From Bacteroidetes bacterium GWF2_35_48 (GTDB taxonomy: Bacteria; Bacteroidota; Bacteroidia; Bacteroidales; GWF2-35-48): a stretch of 64,000 nt of DNA. Within the stretch, counting starts at the first letter, position 1. Each line of letters begins with the position of its first letter. The stretch covers positions 124,001 to 188,000 of the forward strand of contig MEOG01000105.1 in the NCBI GenBank assembly GCA_001769125.1. Reading direction: 5' to 3'. Below the pieces are notes generated by a model. It was not told the origin of the DNA, did not search any database, and saw only the letters and a list, made by a program, of their open reading frames with translations. The position numbers were made by a program, and so were the translations under genes. Positions 17,377 to 24,550 of the stretch are shown here, piece by piece.

Positions 17377-17536
17377 ATTTAATTGAGTAAAATAGCTGCA
17401 AAACAGACAATAATTGATATTTTCAGAAAAATTTTTGTCATGTATTTCCCAATAGTTACCTGACTTTTGTGTATTTTCAGGAGCAATTTTAATTGATTCT
17501 ATATGAAATCCTGTGGGTGAAAATTTATATAAAGAT
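17377..17536. other. intergenic region after hipA, nothing recognised
   Basis: A/T-rich DNA running into the palindromic element at 17537. I see no gene or terminator with a clear stem and U-tract. Confidence 0.4.
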
Positions 17537-17694
17537 AATATTTCGGTGCTCTGCACCTTTATAATACAATACAATAAATATTACTAATAATGTTATCGCA
17601 GCTCTGCTGCTATTATTGATTCAGCGGCATAGCCGCTTAATATTTGTAAAATATAAATAGCCATGAGACATTAAGGTGCAGCGCACCGGAATAT
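17537..17694. repeat. GC-stemmed compound palindromic element
   Basis: The outer arms 17537-17559 and 17673-17694 pair across GGTGC(T/G)CTGCACCTT-type sequence, and each arm contains its own small hairpin. Inside are GCAGCTCTGCTGC (17598-17610) and GCGGCATAGCCGC (17624-17636), two further short hairpins. GC-rich palindromes in A/T-rich spacer DNA suggest a mobile extragenic element. It lies in the segment bracketed by the two tsaE ends. Confidence 0.75.
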
Positions 17695-17825
17695 ATTTAC
17701 TATACAATCGCAAAATTATATGCAATGTTAATTTACCCACACAAAATCATATAGAACCTTTTAATTCTTAATTTATTAAGAAAGTTTAAAAAAAACAGGG
17801 GAAGTAATTTGCATTATGGATAAAT

Positions 17826-17963
17826 ATTAGCCTGATTGAACGACCCGAAAAAACAGAATCGCTTTTACCCGAAAATACTCTTTCATTAAAAATTACTGTT
17901 GAAGAAAATGAAGAAAGAATTATTTCATTTACATTCCAAAAACCTTTTTCAAAATCTCACTAA
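17826..17963 (+). pseudogene. tsaE 3'-end fragment
   Basis: The plus frame from 17826 reads SLIERPEKTESLLPENTLSL and continues to a TAA at 17961-17963. It matches the C-terminal part of TsaE (IEWPEKIEALLPVNTLAVKI at 15269-15328). Bases 17835-17894 and 15269-15328 match at 52 of 60 positions without gaps, counted by hand. The Walker A half is absent, so it is not a functional gene. Its last part overlaps the end of the DUF4197 gene on the other strand. It marks the right end of the hipBA segment. Confidence 0.85.
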
Positions 17964-18666
17964 CTCTTGCAACGGGATCTTTTCGGATTTTTGCTTCTTC
18001 CTGCGCTATTAGCTTGAACAAGCCTTCAATTGCTTTGTCTGTTATATAAGCATCCAGATCGGGATTGATTTTTTCTCCGCCTGTAAGTAAGCTTGCCTTG
18101 TTGTAATTATTGATAAGCGGCTCCCAGTATTTTGTTACCTGAACTTTCTGGGTTGCAGATTTTACAATAGGAGTAAATTTTTGGTTCAATTCCGATGAAG
18201 TGCTTGACTTCAAATATTCAGTTGCAGCATTATCTGCGCCTTTTAAAATTTTCATTCCATCGCTGACAGACATTCCCTTAACAGCAGTTATAAAAACATC
18301 TGCCGCTTCTTTAGCTGCCTCTTCAGCTGCATGGTTCATGGTCATTATAAACTCATCAACCTTTCCTTTCATTCCAACTTTTTCGGCAGCATTTTTTACT
18401 TTTATTGCTTCAGGAGGAAATGGAATAAAAATAAGTGTGTTTTTATAATATCCATCTGCTTTAGAAGCGAGTCCCGCCCCATTTCTTGCACCAACACTTA
18501 ATGCTTCTTTAAGTCCGGCAATGATTTCATCATTTGTTAATCCCGAACCAGTTCCGCCTCCTGTTGCTTTATTTTTTGCTTCCTTTAACTTATCCTGCCA
18601 GCCTTGCGCATGCGTAAAGTTTGTAGTTAAAAAAACGATTCCTAAAAGAAAAATAATGGTTTTCAT
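17929..18666 (-). CDS. DUF4197 family exported protein
   Basis: 245 residues with a signal peptide (LLGIVFLTTNFTHAQG, cleavage near residue 20). The mature part is mostly helical and matches DUF4197: LKEALSVGARNGAGLASKADGYY, then IPFPPEA, AAEKVG and KGADNAATEYL. Function unknown; members are periplasmic or surface proteins in many Gram-negatives. It stands alone on its strand, and its 3' end overlaps the tsaE remnant. Confidence 0.85.
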   Translation of the reverse strand: MKTIIFLLGIVFLTTNFTHAQGWQDKLKEAKNKATGGGTGSGLTNDEIIAGLKEALSVGARNGAGLASKADGYYKNTLIFIPFPPEAIKVKNAAEKVGMKGKVDEFIMTMNHAAEEAAKEAADVFITAVKGMSVSDGMKILKGADNAATEYLKSSTSSELNQKFTPIVKSATQKVQVTKYWEPLINNYNKASLLTGGEKINPDLDAYITDKAIEGLFKLIAQEEAKIRKDPVARVSEILKKVFGM

Positions 18667-18785
18667 ATTTTAAAGTTTATTAAATAAATATACTTATTTT
18701 TATCTGGCAATCATAAAATGTACGATTTTATCAACGCTCAACAACATGAAACATTAAACTTTATACCTGAAACACATCTTCAAAC

Positions 18786-18842
18786 CTGTCTGCCGTTAGC
18801 GTCAGCCTGCCAGACTGCATTAGCAGGCAGGTCAGGCAGGTC
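18786..18842. repeat. CCTGCC/GGCAGG palindromic repeat
   Basis: 18806-18831 reads CCTGCC, then AGACTGCATTAGC, then AGGCAGG, nearly the same as 15602-15627. Further CTGTCTGCC and GGCAGGTC arms lie on both sides. Related GC-rich arms occur near 49741-49795, 55968-56010 and 56258-56285. Extragenic repeat family; the rest of 18667-18865 is A/T-rich with no gene. Confidence 0.65.
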
Positions 18843-18865
18843 TTCAAATCATCAAATCATCAAAT

Positions 18866-19273
18866 CTAATATTCATAATTATATGCGCAAAGAAAATCCA
18901 CTACCCCATCTGCAAACATTTGCAAAGGTTTTTCCACCATGCTTTTCATCATAAAAGGAACATCTGCGTTAATATTAATCTGCACATTTGTCATTTGTGG
19001 AGCCTGTAGTTTCAGATTAACGACAATTGTAAATTTAATTGGACTTTGACCGTCTTCTGTTATTTTGATAAGATGATTCGGTTCAACGTCTGCAATTTTC
19101 AATCCTAAAACCGGATAATTCTGAACCTTAAACCTGCATGTTTTTTCGGTTGCTTCCCATTCGCTTACCTTGTCTTTAAACAACTGTCCAATGTTTCGGA
19201 AATCGGATAAAAAATTAAAAACTTTTTCATCCTGCTGTTGAATGAATCCTGATTTACTTGATATCTCCATCAT
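18866..19273 (-). CDS. SRPBCC-family (START/polyketide-cyclase-like) protein
   Basis: 135 residues, the size of a single helix-grip domain. N-terminal SKSGFIQQQDEKVFNFLSDFRNIGQLF is the usual opening of SRPBCC ligand-binding proteins; alternating strands follow to a C-terminal helix with MVEKPLQMFADGV. Cytoplasmic, ligand unknown. It follows pyrE by 8 bp on the same strand, an arrangement I recall from Bacteroidota pyrE neighbourhoods, so it is probably co-transcribed with pyrE. Confidence 0.78.
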   Translation of the reverse strand: MMEISSKSGFIQQQDEKVFNFLSDFRNIGQLFKDKVSEWEATEKTCRFKVQNYPVLGLKIADVEPNHLIKITEDGQSPIKFTIVVNLKLQAPQMTNVQININADVPFMMKSMVEKPLQMFADGVVDFLCAYNYEY

Positions 19274-19281
19274 AATATTGT

Positions 19282-19914
19282 TTATTTGCCCCAGCTTTCG
19301 GGCGCTTCACGCCAAGAGCGGAGTGTTTGTACATCATTTTGTGAAATAAAGCCTGTTTCAAGCGCAAAATCAATAAGTGATGAATAATTGCTTAATGTTA
19401 TCAGCTTACAATTCGCATTCGAAAAATTTTGTTTTGCATTTGGAAATTCGTAAGAAAAAATAGCTGCCATACCTAGTACATCACATGCTTCGTGGCGTAA
19501 AGCATCAACGGCTTTCAGGCTGCTTCCCCCTGTTGAAATCAAATCTTCAATTACAACAACTTTTTTATTCTTTGGAATTTCTCCTTCAATGAGATTTTCC
19601 ATTCCGTGTTCTTTTGGCGCAGAACGAACATATACAAAAGGAAGTCCGAGTTCCTGCGCAACAAGAGCACCATGAGCAATAGCGCCGGTTGCAACGCCCG
19701 CTATCACTTCGGTCTCGGGAAAATTTGTGCGGACAACATCGGCAAAAGTATTTTTTATATAGTCACGCACGTCAGGATATGAAAGGGTTTTACGGTTATC
19801 GCAATAAATCGGAGAATGCCATCCTGATGCCCAGGTAAATGGTTTTGCAGGTTGTAATTTTATTGCTTTAATTTGCAGGAGATATTCAGCAATTTTTTTA
19901 TTGACAGCATTCAT
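19282..19914 (-). CDS. pyrE: orotate phosphoribosyltransferase
   Basis: 210 residues. Family motifs: FTWASGWHSPIYCDNR near residues 22-37 and the PRPP loop VVVIEDLISTGGSS near 118-131. Catalyses orotate + PRPP to OMP + PPi in pyrimidine synthesis. The start codon (19912-19914) is one base from the ATG of the divergent Nudix gene, so its promoter must lie within that gene or the mRNA must be nearly leaderless. The Met gives the usual N-terminal distance to the first motif. Confidence 0.95.
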   Translation of the reverse strand: MNAVNKKIAEYLLQIKAIKLQPAKPFTWASGWHSPIYCDNRKTLSYPDVRDYIKNTFADVVRTNFPETEVIAGVATGAIAHGALVAQELGLPFVYVRSAPKEHGMENLIEGEIPKNKKVVVIEDLISTGGSSLKAVDALRHEACDVLGMAAIFSYEFPNAKQNFSNANCKLITLSNYSSLIDFALETGFISQNDVQTLRSWREAPESWGK

Positions 19915-19915
19915 A

Positions 19916-20524
19916 ATGTATAAGATCTATTTTAATGAACGAAAAATAATTTTAACAGAGGAAGATATTTCTTCTTCTACCCTACAAATTTATGAATTTA
20001 TCAATAAAAAAAACCTGCATCAGCAGATAAATAAATTTATTTCTGAAAATAAACCAAATGATATTACAATTTACAGCCCTGATACAGACAATCTCTTTAA
20101 AGAATTTTCATCCTTCTTTAAAATTATAAATGCTGCAGGGGGCGTTGTTTTTAATCAAAAAGAAGAATTCCTCGGCATAAAAAGACTTGGACGATGGGAC
20201 TTGCCAAAAGGAAAAGCAGAAAAAGGAGAATCTCCCGAGATTACTGCAATACGTGAGGTTTCAGAAGAATGTGGCATTAAAGAAAAGCATATAAAAATTA
20301 CCTGCGAATTATCTCCCACGTATCATACTTATTACGAAAAAGGAAGTTTAAAATTAAAAAAGACCCACTGGTTCAAAATGTGTTATACGGGAATAACAAG
20401 TCCCTATCCACAACTTGAAGAAGATATTGTAGAAACCCGATGGATAAAAAAGAAAGATGCTGATTTTTTCCTGAAAAACACCTATACTTCTCTTCATGAC
20501 GTTATTATTGAAAGTTTTAGCTAA
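19916..20524 (+). CDS. Nudix hydrolase
   Basis: 202 residues from the ATG at 19916, preferred over an upstream TTG at 19901 that would overlap pyrE. The N-terminal 65 residues (MYKIYFNERKIILTEED) precede the catalytic domain. The Nudix box G(x5)E(x7)REVSEECGI runs from about Gly99 to Ile121 with all catalytic Glu and Arg present, followed by FKMCYTG. It hydrolyses a nucleoside diphosphate linked to X; substrate unknown. It faces pyrE back to back with one base between the start codons, suggesting shared or overlapping promoters. Confidence 0.9.
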   Translation: MYKIYFNERKIILTEEDISSSTLQIYEFINKKNLHQQINKFISENKPNDITIYSPDTDNLFKEFSSFFKIINAAGGVVFNQKEEFLGIKRLGRWDLPKGKAEKGESPEITAIREVSEECGIKEKHIKITCELSPTYHTYYEKGSLKLKKTHWFKMCYTGITSPYPQLEEDIVETRWIKKKDADFFLKNTYTSLHDVIIESFS

Positions 20525-20654
20525 AAAGCTACTCCGAAATTTTAATTATCTTTACATGCCTGCCACCAAAAGTATGACAAAATCAAGCATAGGCACAGCA
20601 AAAATGAGTTTTCAGAAGGAATTCAATCAATAACTAGTGCCTGCAAGAAAACTC

Positions 20655-20781
20655 TATGTTTGATGAAGAAAACGTCAAATACAAGGCTTTCGCAGTCATG
20701 AAAATCAAGGAGTTTACTTTTGTAAATGACTGTTTTCATGACAAGAGTAACGCAGTAGTTGACGTTTTCTTGCAAACATTA
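20655..20781. repeat. compound hairpin repeat, copy 2
   Basis: The outer arms are 20655-20678 and 20759-20781. The inner helix GTCATGAAAA (20695-20704) pairs with TTTTCATGAC (20733-20742), and TTTAC (20713-20717) with GTAAA (20722-20726) around a TTTT loop. It shares AAGAAAACGTCAA, GGCTTTCG, GGAGT, ATGACTG and AGTAACGCAG-type blocks with copy 1 (4021-4166). It lacks copy 1's GC hairpin. It ends one base from the stop of the small Lys-tailed gene. Confidence 0.8.
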
Positions 20782-20782
20782 A

Positions 20783-20974
20783 CTACTTTTTCTTTTTTTT
20801 CTTTTTTGAAGAAGTTGGATTATGAGTACTTTTAAAGCTTGAAATAGCGCCTTTATTTGTTTCTTTCCATTTCATAAGCGTTTCCCCGTCAAGATTCTGA
20901 GGAAGTTCATAAATAATTCTGTTTGTTGAGGGATCGAGGTACATTTTTACCCCATTTACTTTTGCCTGATCCAT
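20783..20974 (-). CDS. small hypothetical protein with poly-lysine tail
   Basis: 63 residues, family not recognised. The body has a normal soluble composition (KMYLDPSTNRIIYELPQNL, then DGETLMKWKE), and the last nine residues are Ser-Ser-Lys7, encoded by an A-rich run on the coding strand. The basic tail could bind nucleic acid, or it may reflect slippage-prone sequence. It stands alone, with a structured repeat one base after its stop. A real small gene is more likely than not, because the codon pattern is sensible and the stretch is free of stops. Confidence 0.5.
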   Translation of the reverse strand: MDQAKVNGVKMYLDPSTNRIIYELPQNLDGETLMKWKETNKGAISSFKSTHNPTSSKKKKKKK

Positions 20975-21082
20975 ATTCGGTTTGATTTTTATATGTTAAA
21001 TCAATTGTTTAAATTTATTTTTTTCACTGATAGTGTATAACGCAAATGCTTATGCAAGTATCACTATTTTTGGTATAAAAGC

Positions 21083-21118
21083 AAGGCTGCCAAAACAAAA
21101 GGCAGCCTTGAACTTTTT
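21083..21118. terminator. intrinsic terminator after rocD
   Basis: AAGGCTGCC (21083-21091), a 9-base A-rich loop, then GGCAGCCTT (21101-21109): a perfect 9-bp stem. Read on the minus strand it is about 20 bp past the rocD stop and followed by CTTTTATA. On the plus strand it is followed by GAACTTTTT. It may act in both directions. Confidence 0.75.
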
Positions 21119-21130
21119 ATAATTATTTTA

Positions 21131-22360
21131 TTAACCTTCGCACTGTTTTAATGATTTTTCAAAGATGCTTACACATTCTCTAATCTGTTGCTCATTAATA
21201 ATTAACGGAGGAGCAAAACGAATAATATCGCCATGAGTAGGCTTAGCGAGCATGCCATTTTCAGCCATAGCAACGCACACATCCCATGCTTCCTTTCCAT
21301 CTTTAGGTTTAATAATAACTGCATTGAGCAAACCTTTTCCTCTGACAAGGGTAATCATATCCGTCTGTATTTTTGCTACTTCTTCGCGGAAAATTATACC
21401 CATTGCTTCAGCATTGTCAGCAAGCTTTTCTTCTTTTATTACATCCAGAGCAGCAATTGCAACTTTAGAAGCAAGAGGATTACCTCCAAATGTTGAACCA
21501 TGTTCTCCCGCTTTAATAGTAAGCATTATTTCATCATCTGCTAAAACACATGAAATAGGCATTGTTCCGCCAGAAATTGCTTTTCCTAAAATAAGAATAT
21601 CCGGACGAACCGCTTCATGATCACATGCAAGCATTTTTCCTGTTCTTGCAATACCTGTCTGTACTTCATCTCCAATAAATAAGACATGGTGGGATTTGCA
21701 CAATTGAGCAACTTTTTTCAGATAACCATCATCCGGAACAAAAACACCGGCTTCTCCCTGAATGGGCTCAACAAGAAATGCAGCAACATCAGCATAAGCA
21801 AGTTCTCTTTCGAGTGCTTCAATATCATTGTAAGGAATGGTAACAAAACCCGGAGTGAATGGACCATATTCTCTGTATGCATCTGGATCTGTTGACATGG
21901 AAATTATCGTAATCGTACGACCATGAAAATTGTTTTTACAAACAACTATTTTTGCATCGCTGGAACGAATATTTTTTACTTTGTAAGCCCATTTACGAGC
22001 AAGTTTCAATGCTGTTTCAACAGCCTCTGCGCCTGTATTCATGGGCAGAACTTTATCGTAACCGAATAATTTTGTTACATATTCTTCAAATTCGCCAAGC
22101 GTGTTATTATAAAAAGCGCGTGAAGTAAGCGTTAATATTGAAGCCTGTTCTTTCATTGCTTCAACAATTTTTGGATGACAATGACCCTGATTTACCGCCG
22201 AATAAGCAGATAAAAAATCATAATATTGTTTACCCTCAACATCCCATACATGAACGCCTTCACCTCTTTCTAAAACAACAGGTAGCGGATGATAATTATG
22301 TGCGCCGTATTTTTCTTCTCTCGCGATGTAGTCTGCTGAAGTCATTTTGATTGATTCCAT
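21131..22360 (-). CDS. rocD: ornithine--oxo-acid aminotransferase
   Basis: 409 residues from the ATG at 22358-22360, close to the family length of about 400. The open frame continues 60 codons further to 22540, but that part is hydrophobic and unlike the family, so I take the internal start ([20 protein letters not shown]). Motifs: [44 protein letters not shown], and PLP Lys260 in LGKAISGG. Transfers the delta-amino group of ornithine to 2-oxoglutarate, giving glutamate semialdehyde, in arginine/ornithine use or proline synthesis. A strong terminator follows. No neighbouring arginine genes. Confidence 0.92.
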   Translation of the reverse strand: MESIKMTSADYIAREEKYGAHNYHPLPVVLERGEGVHVWDVEGKQYYDFLSAYSAVNQGHCHPKIVEAMKEQASILTLTSRAFYNNTLGEFEEYVTKLFGYDKVLPMNTGAEAVETALKLARKWAYKVKNIRSSDAKIVVCKNNFHGRTITIISMSTDPDAYREYGPFTPGFVTIPYNDIEALERELAYADVAAFLVEPIQGEAGVFVPDDGYLKKVAQLCKSHHVLFIGDEVQTGIARTGKMLACDHEAVRPDILILGKAISGGTMPISCVLADDEIMLTIKAGEHGSTFGGNPLASKVAIAALDVIKEEKLADNAEAMGIIFREEVAKIQTDMITLVRGKGLLNAVIIKPKDGKEAWDVCVAMAENGMLAKPTHGDIIRFAPPLIINEQQIRECVSIFEKSLKQCEG

Positions 22361-22555
22361 AATATTTTTATTTAAGTTTTTTGAAATTCCTGCAAATGTG
22401 GAAATAAGTTTCTGATTTTTCAAAGGAAATAAAAATTTTATGTTTCTTAACATGTTTTTTGCCTGAAACGCTAAGTTATTCATAAATTGAAAGATAATAA
22501 ATAAAAAGAACAGATGTAGTAAAAATGAGTTATTCGACAAAATTTGTGAACGTTT

Positions 22556-22653
22556 AAATACCCGGCTATTTATGCAATGGGAACACCCTCGAGGTTTATT
22601 CCCGGCAGGAGCGCTGAAACCTCGAGGGTATTATCCGTTTGAAAATAGCCGGG
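22556..22653. repeat. nested perfect hairpin element
   Basis: The outer helix CCCGGCTATTT (22561-22571) pairs with AAATAGCCGGG (22643-22653), 11 bp. The inner helix ACCCTCGAGGTTT (22585-22597) pairs with AAACCTCGAGGGT (22617-22629), 13 bp. Both are perfect. A 19-base loop contains TTCCC (22599-22603), which could pair with GGGAA (22579-22583). It lies between rocD and a broken small ORF. No U-tract follows. I do not recognise it. Confidence 0.75.
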
Positions 22654-22704
22654 CTTCATTTGTCTTAGTCTTAAATAGTGTTTATTATTTATTATCCACT
22701 AATA

Positions 22705-22863
22705 ATGTCGAATAACCAATTAAATCTAATAAATGAATTTATCAAAGACGAAAAAATTGAAAAAATTTCGGATGAAAAATATGATTACATTGTTGATGCA
22801 ATAGACACAGTAGCAAAAAGTATTTTTCATTTATCATGCTGTGCAAAAAGGGCACAAAATTAG
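22705..22863 (+). pseudogene. possible N-terminal remnant of a regulator
   Basis: 52 codons beginning MSNNQLNLINEFIKDEKIEKISDEKYDYIVDAIDTVAKSIF. The acidic, helical start with YDYIVDAIDTVAKS resembles the N-terminal segment of some Bacteroidota PAS/LuxR-type regulators, after which the frame ends and nothing recognisable follows to 23080. It may be a remnant of a larger gene or a short real protein. An upstream in-frame ATG at 22678 also exists. Low certainty. Confidence 0.3.
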
Positions 22864-23080
22864 TCAGCTCATGGGTGCGTGAGGAAAATATAAATATCTT
22901 TTCCTTTATGTTTGTAATAAATAAGTATAGCTCCCTGCTGATTTATTGTTTTTGCTACAGGATACATAAGTTTCAGTTAATATTATATCATATTTTTATG
23001 CAAATAGAATATGAATTTTTTTTTTACCAGCCCTGCAAGTAACTATTTATGAAGTTCAACCCTGATTAGCAGAGAAAAAT

Positions 23081-24211
23081 TCAATAAAAACAATTCGGTT
23101 TTTTCGCATGTTTTTCAATTTCAACGCCCATGTCTATTGCTTTTTTGTAATCAACGCAGGCACCGTCGAGATTGCCTAAAGCATTACGTGCAAGCGATCT
23201 TTCATAATAAGCTTCTGCAAATTCCGGATCCAGCTCTATTGCTTTGCTTAAATCTATTTCAGAATTTTTAAAATTTTTGATTTCAAAATAGGCAAAGCCT
23301 CTTTCAAAATAGTAATCCGGATCATCGTTTTGCATTTCTATAGCTTTTGAAAAATCTTCGATTGCGCCTTTTAAGTTTTTCATTTCGAGTTTTGCAGAGC
23401 CTCTTTCAAAATAAGCGTCTGCGTATTTCGGATTGATTTCTATTGCTTTTGTGTAATCGTCTAATGCAGATTTATACTGCTTAAGCGCACTTTTAACAAT
23501 AGCTCTTCCGTAATACGCCTCAAAATGATTCGGAACGAGTTCTATAACTTTGTTAAAATCTTTGATGGCATTTTTAAAATTTTTCATTTCTGTTTTACAT
23601 AAAGCCCTGTTGAACCACGCATCTGGAAATGAAGGGTTAAGTTTTATGCTTTCAGAATAATCTTTTTCTGCTCCTTCAAAGTCCTGAAGCGCATCTTTAC
23701 AAAGCCCCCGGTTAAAATAGCTGGCATAAAAATCTGCTTTTTTTTCTATGGATTTATCGAACCAATCAATCGCTTCTTTAAAATTATTACTGCCAAACAT
23801 AGCTTTTCCCATTCCGTAATAAGGGAATGAGAGTTCCGGGCTGTCTTTAGGTATTAAATCTATACAATGCTGAAAACATTGCAACGCCTGTTTGTGTTTG
23901 TTTAAATCATCTGTATATGTAGCGCCAAGATAGTACCAGGCTTTATACAGGGACGAATCGAGTTTCAGGCATTTTCTGAATCCTACAATGGCTTGTTCTG
24001 TCATTCCCAGCTCTTTTTTACAAACAGCATTTTTCAGCAAGGCATCTTTATCATCCGGATTTTCAGCAATGATTTTTTCAAAAAGAGGAAAGGCTTTCTG
24101 ATAATCATTTTTATCATAAAATTCTGAAGCCTGCTTGTACAGCTCATCATTTTTTTGAGCGAACATTAAAATGGGAAGACATAATATTAATGAAAATAGT
24201 AAATTTTTCAT
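23081..24211 (-). CDS. exported tetratricopeptide-repeat protein
   Basis: 376 residues. Signal peptide at the N-terminus (LLFSLILCLPILMFAQ, cleavage near residue 18). Ten or so TPR units follow with regular A-Y-x-x-x-G/R-x-A motifs (WYYLGATYTD, WFNRALCKTEMKN, AYFERGSAKLEMKN). It acts as a protein-interaction scaffold, probably periplasmic. It stands alone on its strand, and the partner is unknown. The codon for the initial Met sits directly before the hydrophobic segment, which supports the start. Confidence 0.87.
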   Translation of the reverse strand: MKNLLFSLILCLPILMFAQKNDELYKQASEFYDKNDYQKAFPLFEKIIAENPDDKDALLKNAVCKKELGMTEQAIVGFRKCLKLDSSLYKAWYYLGATYTDDLNKHKQALQCFQHCIDLIPKDSPELSFPYYGMGKAMFGSNNFKEAIDWFDKSIEKKADFYASYFNRGLCKDALQDFEGAEKDYSESIKLNPSFPDAWFNRALCKTEMKNFKNAIKDFNKVIELVPNHFEAYYGRAIVKSALKQYKSALDDYTKAIEINPKYADAYFERGSAKLEMKNLKGAIEDFSKAIEMQNDDPDYYFERGFAYFEIKNFKNSEIDLSKAIELDPEFAEAYYERSLARNALGNLDGACVDYKKAIDMGVEIEKHAKKPNCFY

Positions 24212-24267
24212 GGGCTTTAATTTTCTATATTTTTGATATTTAGTTGTTTTTTATTTAATGATATTTG

Positions 24268-24390
24268 CCACAGATTCCACAGATTATCACAGATTTGGGT
24301 CGTAGATTTTTTTACAATAATTAACTCAAAAAAAGCAACCATTGCTTGCTTTTAATCTGAGTAAATTTGTGCAATTTGTGGCATAAAGTT
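24268..24390. repeat. GCCACAGATT...TTTGTGGCA inverted-repeat element
   Basis: It opens with TTTGCCACAGATTCCACAG and closes with AATTTGTGGCATAAA, arms inverted with respect to each other. A related full copy lies at 49684-49806 and a solo right end at about 56280-56309. An AGCAACCATTGCTTGCTTTT hairpin lies inside. It fills much of the 24212-24550 spacer. Confidence 0.6.
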
Positions 24391-24479
24391 TCTTAACAAT
24401 TATTTTCGATAAGTTACGAATAATCGAAATAAATTGGCTTTAATTTTTTACGTTTAGACATTTCATAATAATAATGTTT

Positions 24480-24508
24480 TTGCAAAAATAATGATTTTTT
24501 TATCTTTG
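24480..24508 (+). promoter_or_regulatory. promoter of the GH18 gene
   Basis: TTG (24480-24482), an 18-bp spacer, then TATCTTTG (24501-24508): both halves of the Bacteroidota consensus, 42 bp before the start codon. Confidence 0.65.
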
Positions 24509-24550
24509 TACTGGAAAGAATTTACTTCACATTTTTTAAACCCGTAAAAT

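Noticed and set aside
22361-22540. N-terminal extension or signal peptide on ornithine aminotransferase
   Set aside because: The enzyme is cytosolic and the family begins near the Met at 22360; the upstream 60 codons are an A/T-rich open stretch.
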